A stretch of DNA of 64,000 bases, taken from Galeruca laticollis. Its lineage: Eukaryota; Arthropoda; Insecta; Coleoptera; Chrysomelidae. Made by a program: the position numbers and the translations under genes. Below are positions 43,626-54,404 of the stretch, one piece after another (position 1 is the first letter of the stretch; each line of letters opens with the position of its first letter). The notes beneath the pieces are model-generated. The model had not been told where the DNA came from. It saw only the letters and a list, made by a program, of their open reading frames with translations, and made no database searches. The stretch covers positions 64,790,804-64,854,803 of the forward strand of contig OY998179.1 in NCBI GenBank assembly GCA_963921935.1, in the 5' to 3' direction.

Positions 43626-44985
43626 TTGGAATTGGCACTGTTAATTTTTTGCTCTGAAACAATTAACTTTTTGCTAATAAAGTCTTTTTACAGTGAATTC
43701 AATATTCAACACACTGCTATTATTACAATGTTGTCTGCAAGTGAAGACGCCGACGTAGGTGCGGAAACACTTCTTCGTCAACAAGTGGATGACCAATATT
43801 ATAATATATTAACTATTCATTCTGAATTATTTGATACTGCTTCTACTCCTGATAACAAGAACCAAACCTCCACAGTCAAGTTACCTAAACTCAATATTCC
43901 AGTATTTTCTGGAGACATGAAATTGTGGCCTACCTTCTTTGATTTATATAAATCTCTAATTCATAATAATACATCTCTCTCTAGCGTCGAAAAATTTAGA
44001 TATTTAATTGCATCACTCTCTGGTGAAGTTCTCATTCTCGTTAAAAATATCAATCTTACGGAAGACAATTATGAGGTAGCATACAAAAAATTAGTAAAAC
44101 ACTTCCAAAATATTCGTGTATTAGCTACGTTCTACTGGGAACAAATTTATAATACTCAGAAAATAAATTTAGAATCTCCAAAAGCGCTGAGGCAAGTGTT
44201 GGCCCTATTTTTGTAATCATTTAGAAGCTCTTAAAAATTTGGGATTGCCGGTGAACGATTGGGATTTTATACTTTTTCACATGTTAAGCAAAAAAATTGA
44301 CTCTGAAACGCTTCATCGTTTCGAACAAGAAAATCCCTGTCCATCCTCAGATATTCCAAAATTCCATGATTTGTATAAGTTTCTTGAGAAACAGTGTGAT
44401 GCATATGACTCGGTGGTATTGGTACACGCCCCAAAGAAAAGTATTTCTTCAAGTAATAAATCTGCATTCATGAAAACTGCAAAACCGCAAGGTTCTACCT
44501 TTCTTACTAATACAGAACAAACTAAATGTGCTCTATGTAAGTCCGATCACTCAATATATAAGTGCTCTACTTTCTTTTCTAAAACGCCTAAAGAGAGATT
44601 TGAGTTATCTAAACAGTATAAATGGTGTACTAATTGCTTAGGTAGTAAACATTCTACCAACAATTGTAGTTCCAGTAGTGGATGCAAAATCTGTCAGAAA
44701 AAGCATCATACCCTGTTACATTTTGATGAGCTAGGTGCTAAACCTGTCGGTGTTGTAGGCACTACCTTTCCCTCAATTTTCACTAAAGAATCCAGTTGCC
44801 ATGACTCAATACCGGGTAGTTCTGCTACTGTCTTACATACCTCAGTTTCTTCTTGTAATTTGTTGCCTACTGCTCAGGTGGAGGTGCTTGATTCTCGTGG
44901 ACATTTTCAAAAGGTTAAAGTATTAATTGATGGGTGCAGTCAAGTGTATCTTATTACTGAAAAATGTCCTAGAAGATTAGGTTAA
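43626..44985 (+). pseudogene. BEL/Pao gag and start of protease
   Basis: The first frame carries KLPKLNIPVFSGDMKLWPTF and LIHNNTSLSSVEKFRYLIASL, the conserved gag domain of Pao-type elements. A frameshift near 44210 in a T run leads to the second frame. That frame contains zinc knuckles CALCKSDHSIYKC and CTNCLGSKHSTNNC, then CKICQKKHHTLLH, and the protease region VLIDGCSQVYLITE. The family norm around the protease aspartate is D-S/T-G-S-Q; here it reads D-G-C-S-Q, so activity is doubtful. A TAA at 44983 ends the frame just after it. Confidence 0.85.
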
Positions 44986-45003
44986 CCTCGATTTGATACT
45001 CCT

Positions 45004-48000
45004 ATGCAAATTGGTGGAGTAGAGGATAGTGGAACCTTTTCCCGCAAGTCCATCCATTGTACCTTAAAACCCCTTGGAAAGACAGTCCCATCCTTTAATA
45101 TAGATGCTCAAATATTATCCAAAATTTGCAATAATATGCCAGTTCATTCCTTTTCTACTGATTCATTCTCTCATACTGCTAATTTAGATCTGGCCGATAA
45201 AACGTTCAACATCTCGTCTTCTATAGACATGTTACTCGAAGTTGACGTATTCTCAAAAATATTAAAACCTGATAAAATTCAAGGAGCAGAAGGTGAACCG
45301 ACTGCTGTAAATACGAGTTTTGGATGAATTTTAATGGGTAAAATGAATGTTCCTCACAAAATACTAGTTCATTCCTTTCTATCGTCATGCCACACTTCTC
45401 TAGATTCAACTCTACAAAAATTCTGGGAACTCGAGGGCATCTCTCCATCTTATCAAATATCGGACGAAGATAAGAAATGTGAAACTATCTTCCAAGAGTC
45501 TTACATAAGGTTAGCTACTGGTCGTTTCGGTGTTTCTCTTCCCTTCAAAAGTCCTGATCCATTTTTTGGGGATACTAGAACACCTGCTCTTAAGAGATTA
45601 AAAGCCATGGAACTGCGTCTTCTGAAAGATTGTCAGCTGTTTTCTGAATATAATAACTTTATGAAAGACTACTTGTCTACAGGCCATATGGTCCGGGTAG
45701 AACCTCCCTCGTCATTTGAAAGGGTTTACTATATTCCTCAGGGTTGTTTTTGATGCTTCTTCCAAATCTCCTATGGGGATATCTCTAAATGATTCTCTTC
45801 TTGTCGGTCAAAAGTTGCAAAAGGATAACGTAGGAATTTTACTACGATTCAGATGGCATCCCTTTGTTTTTATCGCCGATATCAAACAAATGTACAGGCA
45901 AATCTTAATAACGGAAGAGGATCAGAATTATCAAAGGATTCTCTGGCGATTTTCTCCTCAAGATCCTGTTCAAGATTTGAAGCTTACCACTGTAACTTAT
46001 GGTGTATCATCGGCTCCTTTTCTTGCTCTTCGCACTATTAATCAATTAGCTCACGAAGAAAGAGAATATTTTCCTCGAGCTGCAACCTCACTTTCCTCAG
46101 ATATTTATATTGATGATGTCATAACCGGTGCTTTTACTATAGAAGAAGCGAAGCTTTTGCAGTCTGAATTAATTTCCATGCTAGCAAAAGGGGGTTTTGT
46201 CTTAAGAAAATGGGCATGTAATCATCCCGACTTAATGCAAAATTTACCTCCTGACGATTGTCAACACTCTCTTTCCTCTTCTGACTCTCATGATTTTGTA
46301 ATTAAAGTCTTAGGTCTAAGGTGGAATAATTCTTTAGATACGTTCTCTTATGAAGTTCAGCCTCTCTCTAGGTCTTGTTCTAAACGTATAATTCTCTCGG
46401 AAGTGGCTAGGATGTACGACCCAGTTGGTTTCCTAGCTCCACTTTCCTTTTTTGCTAAGTATATGCTCCAATACCTCTGGAGTTTAGGCTTGGATTGGGA
46501 CGAAATTTCTCCCCAAGATCTAATTGATAAATGGGCGCAGTACAGGTCTGAGCTTCCGCTCCTCTCACAGATCAGTATACCTCGTTGTTTACCCACGAAG
46601 TTTATTTCGTGCGAATTGCATGGCTTTTCTGATAGTTCAGAAAAGGGCTACTCTGCGGTGACCTATTTTAGGTTTACTGGTACAGATAACACCTCTCAGA
46701 TTTACTTTATTAATGCCAGAACTAGAGTTGCTCCACTTAAAGTCCTTTCAATACCGCGGTTAGAACTGTGTGCAGCAGTTTTGGTAGCTGATTTAATAGA
46801 CTTTATACTTGGTTCTTTCCAGGGTAAAATCAAAATTGATGAAGTTTTTGCATGGTCTGATTCCATGGTAACCTTATCATGGATTAAATCACCCGCATGG
46901 CGTTGGAAAACCTTTGTAAGCCACCGTGTGGCTCACATACAAGGAAGGGTTGCTGCGGATCGTTGGCATTTTGTTCAGACGACTTGTAATCCAGCAGATT
47001 GTGCCTCCCGAGGCCTACTGCCGGGACAAATTATCAATCATTCTTTGTGGTTTTTTGGCCCTCCATGGTTGATCAACCCAAGGAAGCAGTGGCCAGAATC
47101 TTCAATTTCTGTTGTATCTTGTCCCGAAGAAAAACCATTAGTTCTTACTACTTTTGTGTCACTAGATACACTCGACTATCTCCTAAACAAATTCTCGTCA
47201 CTAAATAAAATATACCGTGTTATTGGTCATGCCTTTCGTTTCATTCATAATATAAAATACTCTACCAATAAAATATTTGGCCCCTTCACTGATTCCGAAC
47301 TTCAAAGTGCTCTTTTGATCTTGGTTAAAAGAGTACAACACTTATGTTTCTCATCTGAGATTGAAAATTTGATAGCCGGTACGGCTTTATCCAAACCTTT
47401 CAGGAAACTAAATCCTTTTATCGATAAGGATGGAATTCTGAGGGTGGGGGGACGTTTACAGTTTTCAGAATTAGCATATGATCAAAAATATCCGGCTATG
47501 TTACCTCGTCAGCACCGGTTGACTGATTTAATCGTAGAAAGTATTCACAAGGAACACTGTCATCCGGGGCTTCAGCATGTACACTTTCTCATTTCTCAAA
47601 ATTTTTAGATTCTCTTTGCTAAACGAGCAATTCGTCGAGTTTTGAACCAATGTCATCGATGTTTCCGACTAAAACCAGTGTCATATACCCCTTTTATGGG
47701 AAATTTACCTCCTCGTCGTATCAACCAAATTAAACCCTTTGCTTGTGTTGGGGTGGATTATGGTGGGCCTTTTTTGGTTACACCTCTTAAGGGACGCGGT
47801 ATCAAGTCTCAAAAGGCATATATATGCCTTTTTGTATGTTTTGCAACAAAGGCACTTCATCTAGAGTTAGTCTCCAGTCTCTCTTCTGATGCATTCGTAG
47901 CATCATTACGTCGCTTTGTAGCACGGCGTGGTAGGTGCTAACAGATTTTTTGCGACAATGGTACTAATTTTATTGGGGCTTCTCGAATGCTCAATGAATA

Positions 48001-48622
48001 TATGCAATTGGCTTCGGAGTCAGAGGGAATTAAGTTTTCATTTTCTCCTCCTTCCGGTCCACATTTTAATGGACTGAGTGAAGCTGGCATAAAGTCTGTA
48101 AAATCTCATATTTTCCGTGTCGTAGGATAACAAGTTTTGACTTTTGAGGAGTTTTACATACTCCTAACTCAAATAGAAGCCATACTGAACTCTAGGCCTT
48201 CATATCCCCTAAGTTCGGATCCAAATGATCTTTCGGTACTTACGCCGGGTCATTTTCTCATGTTAGAACCACCCACTGCGGTGCCTGATCCCGATCTCAC
48301 ACATCTAAAATTGAATCAACTGGATCGTTGGCAACTTTTGCAAAGGCTGCAACAAGATGTGTGGAAAAGGTGGCACACAGAATACTTAAATACTCTCCAG
48401 CAAAGGAATAAATGGTTAAATAAAGAAAATCCACTGAAACCCGACGATTCAGTCATCATTAAAGAGGATAATTCTCCATCCTTACATTGGAAGTTGGGTA
48501 GAATTGTGAAAGTGTTTCCCGGTTCAGATAGTATCGCCAGAGTGGCCAATGTTAAGACCGCTCAGGGTCTCCTTCAGAGACCTATGGTAAAGTTATGCCC
48601 TTTACCATCTTTTTCAGTTTAA
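45004..48622 (+). pseudogene. BEL/Pao pol: RT, RNase H and integrase, with several stops
   Basis: The RT has LRVVFDASSKSPMGISLND, FIADIKQMYRQI, YGVSSAPFLALRTI and IYIDDVITG (YIDD). RNase H has GFSDSSEKGYSAV, LELCAAVLVA and WSDSMVTLSWI. The integrase has HCHPGLQHV and CHRCFRLK (H2C2 finger), the core D in VGVDYGGPF, FCDNGTNFIGA and an E in GLSEAGIKSVK, and the Pao C-terminal LNSRPSYPLSSDP. Breaks: stop at 45325 (Trp to TGA), frameshift near 45735, and TAG or TAA stops at 47606, 47939 and 48128. The catalytic motifs survive. Confidence 0.9.
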
Positions 48623-48657
48623 TTTAGTTAAAATACTATGCATTTTGGTGGGGGGTA

Positions 48658-49067
48658 TGTTTAGTTTTTAGGATACATTTTAATGTAAATATATATATAT
48701 ATTTTTCTCTTTCTTTTATATAAGTTTTCCATGCTTCTAAATTGACCGATGTTCATAATGTCAAATGATTATTGTCTTGCCTTATTCGAGGACACCCTGT
48801 ATACACACTGTTCTTCGAATCAGGCGAAAATAGTCAACTACTATCAGTCACTTCGATATACGGGTTCGAAGAGAATACATATCTCTATTGTGCGCGAGTG
48901 CCGATCGTCAGTATTTCCCGATACCAACCCTAAAACAACAAGATACAGTCCATTTTATTAGAAGGGGAAGGTTGCAACCTTTTGGAAGAAGTCAGGAGAA
49001 AAAAGGTAAGAAGTAATCCTTTGACTATTAATTCCCAATCGGTCAACTTTTCTACCCAAATTAAACA
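48658..49067 (+). repeat. BEL/Pao 3' LTR
   Basis: It matches the 5' LTR except for a shorter (TA)n and a handful of substitutions. A frame of 65-70 codons at 48749-48961 also occurs at 43179-43376. It is LTR sequence, not a gene. Confidence 0.93.
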
Positions 49068-49183
49068 AATATGTACCTACAATTAGCCTCAAATCTATAG
49101 AAGAGAAGAAACGCGCTATAAGATTATAACTTTAAAAACCAATAAATAATTGGTTATTGAGCACATCCCTTTTTTGAAGAATA

Positions 49184-49365
49184 CAGTTGAATTATTGTAT
49201 CTTTACCCGTTTGTCATTAATATCTGATAACATAACCGACATAATTATTAAGTGGCATCTATTTCTATTCATAGTGAATAGTGAACAGAACAAAATAATT
49301 TGATATTTGTCGGTTAAGTTATCAGATATTAATGACGCATGGGTAAAAATCCAATGAATCAACTG
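49184..49365. mobile_element. Mariner-type MITE, copy 2
   Basis: CAGTTGA and its inverse TCAACTG are each bordered outside by TA, the classical duplication of Tc1/mariner elements. About 75 bases at each end are inverted repeats (TTTACCC, TCATTAATATCTGATAACAT, AACCGAC), leaving a loop of about 50 bases. It has no coding capacity. Confidence 0.8.
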
Positions 49366-50433
49366 TATGTAGGTTAGTACGAACAACTTATTTGTTAACG
49401 TTTGTATCTTTCTAGCTAAATTGGGAAGAAAATCAGTATTGATTATCCAGTAGCTCATGTTTTATATCAAAGAACACAAATAGGAATACAAGTAATACAG
49501 ATAAGGAATGGAGAAGGGGACAAGAGAGGATTAGGACAATTCTTTTATCGAATCTGTTTAGCAGAATATGTTGGTGAAGAAGCAGGGAAGGTAGGAAGGT
49601 GAGTATAAAATCGATGTTTTGGTCGCACATGTTCAGAAAAATTCTTTCGTGCTGCGCTATTTAATATATGTTATTGAATGACGAACATTATTTGATATTT
49701 GATGTTACCATTAGAATTATTTCTCGATAAATTTGCATTTCTGACTTCAGAATAAGTTGGTAAACAGTATAGACAGTTACATTTTGTTAATATGATAGAA
49801 ATCTCATACATATATTATAAAAATAGGAGATAACAATATTTTTGATGTTTTGTATTATGAGCAGACAACGGTTCAACAATGGAATAACCACTTTGACGGT
49901 TCTTTTGACTTAGGTATGCAAAAATTGAATAGTGTATAAAGTGGGAAATTTTGGAATCATCACTATTGCCTGTGTTTCCACGAGATCTGATTTTTACAGA
50001 CTTCTGCTGCCGGTCTCTTTCGATTAAAAATATTTCCGTTAATTTAGAAATGGAGATTATTTTGTGCCTTTTATTTTATCGTAATATTTGAAGTCTCAAT
50101 AAATCTAAATTTGTTGTTCTCCCGTTAAAAAGTAATTGGAGCAATTTCATAATTTTACAATTATTGAAGTGTTAAATGCGAAATAAAATCAATGACAATG
50201 AAAAATCGTTCAAATATGGTTGACAGTAATTCTAATATCCAGTAACATGATCAAAGAACCCAAAAATATTTCAAAACGAATCTTGAGGTATCTACATGTT
50301 GAACAATTCATGATATCTTCCTAAGGAATCATATTTGACAATATGTTGGTGCAACAAGCGCAGAGTACATATATCGCATGAAATATTAGTATAAATGATC
50401 TTTGTTGTTTATAAAGTTAACAATAATAGTTAC
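49366..50433. other. ABCB intron, nothing recognised
   Basis: AT-rich sequence without repeats or coding patterns that I can identify. Confidence 0.55.
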
Positions 50434-50605
50434 CCATGTTATAAGAGCCAAAAGTATTGAATTGAGAGGAAATGATACCATACATACAAGAGCCAACTTC
50501 CAACCTTTAATGAAAGCTAGAATGATACCAGTAAAACCGGCGCATTCGAAATATACAAATGTTGCAATTCTGTCACCAATTCCATCTTCGATTTTGGAAA
50601 TATTG
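50434..50605 (-). CDS. ABCB transporter, TMD1 exon (intracellular loop 1 end to TM4)
   Basis: This 172-base exon consists of one base completing a split codon and then 57 codons. They read NISKIEDGIGDRIATFV, then TGIILAFIKGWKLALV and LNSILLALITW. The KIEDGIGDRI block and F-x-GWKLALV are diagnostic of ABCB exporters between TM2 and TM4. The acceptor is TTTTATTTTAG and the donor GTAACT. It joins the exon at 54273-54173 by completing CA|C. His therefore replaces the acidic residue usual before this block. Confidence 0.94.
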
Positions 50606-50931
50606 CTAAAATAAAAGCATAGTTGTTAACTGTCTGTACCTAAACATGAGATATTTTACACACTTGTAGGTTCATTTAAGGTATATGCAGCCAATAAGGC
50701 CAAGTTGGCAATATGGCCAATTCCTCATACCTACCCAAAATTACGGACGGCGCAAAACGTATAAACAGCATATTCGCCAAATACACCAACCGCTATAGTC
50801 ATCAGTCTTGAGCAAACCGCCTGAATGTGTGCTGCTTTCCAAATGAAAATTTTAATTCAAAATTGCCGCATTTAATAGTAAAATTTTTCAAATCTACTGT
50901 TTTACTAACAATCACGTAAGTGAAATTAACT

Positions 50932-51023
50932 GTCTCGAAACAATTGTCAATTTTTTAGAATTTTCAACAATTTTTATTATATTTTGGAATTAGCTAGAAA
51001 CGGTGAGTTTCATTGAAAACACT
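50932..51023. mobile_element. Terminal-only Penelope palindrome (insertion 4)
   Basis: The 12-bp duplication AATCACGTAAGT flanks (50920-50931 and 51024-51035). The insert is GAAATTAACTGTCTCG followed directly by the inverted terminal sequence (AACAATTGTCAATTTTTTAG, then GTGAGTTTCATTGAAAACACT). It is the smallest member of the family in the window. Confidence 0.82.
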
Positions 51024-51293
51024 AATCACGTAAGTATTGTTTAAGTTGATATTATGTTCAGATTGTGGAAATGTACGATGATAACATAGTGCACTTATTT
51101 TTTTAATAAGTTTATGATAGTGCCTGATATTTGAAAGAAACTGTTGATTTGTTACATGTGAGCAATATGGCCATTATCGATAGATAACAATATGGCCATA
51201 TTGCTATACATGTGCATTTTTCTAGACATACGTATGTTAATGATATCATAACTGTTCTTTTATAATATTTTCTTCCTTGTTACAGGAATAAAG

Positions 51294-53038
51294 ATGTGTC
51301 GTACTCGCTCCAGAGGCTTAAAAGGGCTATGGAAGCAAGAAGACTTAACCCACGCGCTTCAAGCTGTGAAAGGGGGCATGTCAGTAAATAAGGCGAGTAT
51401 CACTTTCAGTCTACCAAGAAGAACCCTTAGGTGCTATATAGAAAAAGGTGAGATTGGAAAGGCAGCTATGGATCGCAAGCCAATCTTAACTCAAGAACAA
51501 GAAACTGAATTAAGTCGAAGAATCGTTCGCTTATCCCAAGTAGGTTACCCGCTAACTGGAAGTGTACTTTGTCGATGTGTTTACCGGTATACCAAGTTCA
51601 ATAATATTCCAAATCTTTTTAAAGGGGGACAAGAAAAGGTTGGACGATATTGGCTAAAGGGATTTATGGAAAGAAACCCTCAAATCCGAGTTAGAAAAGC
51701 ACAAAATTTAAACCCGTCAAGAGCCCAAAAACTAAACAAGTTTATTGTTGATCACCATTTCACCTAGCTAGAAGAAATAAAGAGATCTTGAAAACATCCT
51801 GAAAGAATCTATAATATCGACGAAAAAGGATGTAGGCTCTGTTTGCACCATCAACAAAAGGTATTAGCTGAAAAAGGGGCAAGACATGTCGTTACGAACG
51901 AACACGCACAAAATGTTTCTGTTGTGGCCTGTGATAACGGTATCGGAACAGCAATACCTCCCGTAATTTTATTTAGGGGAAAGTGCCAAAAACAAGATTG
52001 TGGTGATTCGATGCCTGCAGGGACTTCAGTACTTATGACTGAAAAAGGTAGCATGACACAAGCAGCATTTTCCCGTTGGATAGAGCATTTTGCAAAGTTC
52101 AAGGTGCAAGGTCAGGTTCTGCTTATTTTTGATGGAGCCAAGTGTGATTCCAGTATTTTGGAAACCACTGACAGACTCGATATTACGTTGTATTGTTTGC
52201 CCAGTAATACAACGCACCAACTCCAGCCAATGGATAAAACTGTCTTCAGAGCGTTTGAGTACTACTGGGACGATGAGGTTGTAAAATATTTTTCCAAGCA
52301 TCCAGAAGAACGTTCTATTAGTAAGATGCGTTTTGGAAGCATATTTTCAGCTGTTTGGGATAGAACAATGACCATGTCAAATAATAAATCTGGCTTCAAG
52401 GCAACAGGGGAATGCAATTCCAGAGATTGCATTTGCTCCCAGCACCATCAAAAGTCAAAATCAGGACCAAGAAAGTCAACAGCAACAGCGAATATCTCAA
52501 AAAACAATTCGACCTACATCTAGTTTATTAGAGAATAAGACTACAAAATAAAACCCGGACTAGAGACAGAACTTCTACCCATGATGACAGCAGCAGAGAT
52601 ACAGAGAGCCTTTTCAGTGTACACGATGAATCTGATAAATCATATTCTGAAAAAGAAATTGTAGAAGATCTTGCCTTGAATAAGAACAACTTTTTTACTG
52701 AGATGCTGCCAACTCCGGATTAAGCGCCAACCAAAGCTAAGTAAAGCAGATAACCTGCTCTGAACAGTAGAGCCCAAGTTGTTACAAGAAACCTGTTCAA
52801 TAAAGAAAACAAAACTGAAGACTCATGTACAAATATCAAAAAAAATCCATAATATCGAGAGCACCAAAACCACAAGGTAAAATTTTGAAAGGAGTCTTGG
52901 TATTGTAAACTCTGCCGGGAAGATAGACAAATCGATATCCGATTATGTGTTAAATGCAATGATTATGTCCATGATGAGTGCATTGGAATCACCAAAAACT
53001 ATGTCATAGAGATTTTCATATGTCTAGATTGTGAGTGA
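51294..53038 (+). pseudogene. Pogo/Tigger transposase with C-terminal PHD-like finger
   Basis: The first frame (51294-51767) has a psq-type helix-turn-helix (DLTHALQAVKGGMSVNKAS, SLPRRTLRCYIEKG) and the linker GRYWLKGFMERNPQI. After a stop at 51765-51767 and a frame change, the DDE core shows YNIDEKG, LLIFDGAKCDSS and LPSNTTHQLQPMDKTVF. The three catalytic acidic positions can be matched (NIDE, IFDG, PMDK). After 52523 the frame is broken. At 52892-53038 it reads WYCKLC, CVKCNDYVHDEC and CLDC, a C4HC3 PHD-like finger ending in TGA. The family's role is cut-and-paste transposition. This copy has at least three lesions. Confidence 0.85.
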
Positions 53039-53376
53039 AAATTTGATTCTTATGAATGAAAAATCTGTTTTGGCAATCACTCTGTATTGACCCGTCATAA
53101 TAAATTTGTTTTTTGGACTTATATTTTTATTTTGACATTCATTACATTAACAAGTTTTTGTATGGCCTTATTGCCATACACCTGGTTGGCAATATGGCCA
53201 GTTGCACCTATTTTTTATATTACTCATATTTTTGTAATGGTCAATATGGTTGACTTTTAATTACTCACAATATCTGCCTAATAATGTACTTCATACTATA
53301 GCTTATCCAAAATGTTGAAAAGTTCAAACATCGTGATGTAAAAAAATAAAACGTCTTGGCATGGCCATATTGGCTG

Positions 53377-54172
53377 AATATATCTTATTTGAAACAATTT
53401 TTGTGAAGCTCCAGAGGTTTTCGATTCCTTTAACACATTTTATTCCGTATATAACATATTTAATGTATTAGGTTCATATAGTACCGAAATTTCAAAATCA
53501 CTTCGAGGTATTCTTGAACAACTGTACCTCAAATATGTTTGAAAATATTATCGAACAAACTTTGACCGTTTTTCGAGAAAAAAACCTACTTTTCTGGCTA
53601 TATGCCACGACGAATATTGAATTATATCTCCTCAAAAACGTGAATGTAGTTGTTTTTTATTGTCGATGCACACCGTCTCTAACGGCAAGAAGAAATGCAT
53701 AACTGAACAAGTAACTGCAATAGGACTGCAGAATTATTCTTTGAAAGGTCCTGCTTTCCCCTAATCTACCTACAATTCCAACAAACATTATCAAAAATAT
53801 TCCGGATGTTCTGATAAAATTTGTTCAATACTCTAAATTACTCAACGTAATCAGTCAGATCGATTACGACACTACCTAATTCCTCCAAAAAAAGTCTTGA
53901 TTGGTGTACTAGAAACAATATTTGATAGGTTCTTATGTTAAGTTAATTTAGCATGGGAAAGTGATTTTGTGAGTACTATATCATCTTAATACATATATTA
54001 ACGTACATAATAAGTCGATTTTCAAACAGAATTGCTAACAAACATTTTTTAACAGTGGTACTACTATTAAATCGATTCGAAATATTCCCTCTATCATCTA
54101 AATTTAATTTTCTATTTTACTTCGAAAACTTTGTGCTTGAACTATATAAAAAGTACATTTTTGTATACTTAC
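53377..54172. other. ABCB intron, nothing recognised
   Basis: AT-rich sequence; short open frames lack any family pattern. Confidence 0.55.
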
Positions 54173-54273
54173 TGAGTGAATGTTGTAGAAAAATCTCCTG
54201 TTTGATTCATATCAAACCACGCTATATCTTGATCTAATGTTTTGTCCAAGAACTTTTTCCTTATTCGCAGAAT
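54173..54273 (-). CDS. ABCB transporter, TMD1 exon (coupling region after TM2)
   Basis: This 101-base exon has 33 codons plus two bases. It reads ILRIRKKFLDKTLDQDIAWF and DMNQTGDFSTTFT. The R-x-R-KKF-x6-L-x-QDI-x-WFD pattern, followed by TGDF, is the first intracellular loop of ABCB transporters, which contacts the nucleotide-binding domains. The acceptor is TTTTTCAATAG and the donor CA|GTAAGT. This is the most upstream exon visible. No 5' exon was found between 54274 and 64000, so the preceding intron exceeds 9.7 kb. Confidence 0.93.
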
Positions 54274-54404
54274 CTATTGAAAAACCATTTATTATGTTAG
54301 TATTCATTACATAGCCTGTTTGGAAAATGGAGAATGTTATATAACCATCGATATATTATAACACAAAACCCTAACCTAGTAATTGCTACCAGCGGTGTTT
54401 CATA

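Larger units (their letters stand above)
43042..49067 (+). mobile_element. BEL/Pao LTR retrotransposon, complete but with broken frames
   Basis: A 441-bp 5' LTR (43042-43482) and a 410-bp 3' LTR (48658-49067), both TGTTTAG...ACA, enclose gag-pol. The 5-bp duplication AATAT precedes and follows the element. A purine-rich tract (GGTGGGGGGTA) precedes the 3' LTR. The element lies in the 3' tail of the I-clade element. The LTRs differ by roughly eight substitutions plus a shorter (TA)n in the 3' copy, so the insertion is fairly recent relative to its surroundings. Confidence 0.93.
50688..53376 (+). mobile_element. Pogo/Tigger-type DNA transposon
   Basis: Inverted termini CAGCCAATAAGGCCAAG (left) and CTTGGC-ATGGCCATATTGGCTG (right) enclose a transposase. 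GGCAATATGGCC words recur inside both ends (50710, 51170, 51200, 53190). Both flanks are TA-rich (GTATATG and AATATAT), in keeping with TA duplication. A 92-bp Penelope terminal palindrome is nested between the left end and the gene. Confidence 0.85.

Noticed and set aside
48749..48961. Conserved 65-70 codon frame present at both 43179 and 48749
   Set aside because: It lies inside the BEL LTRs, and its conservation simply reflects LTR identity.
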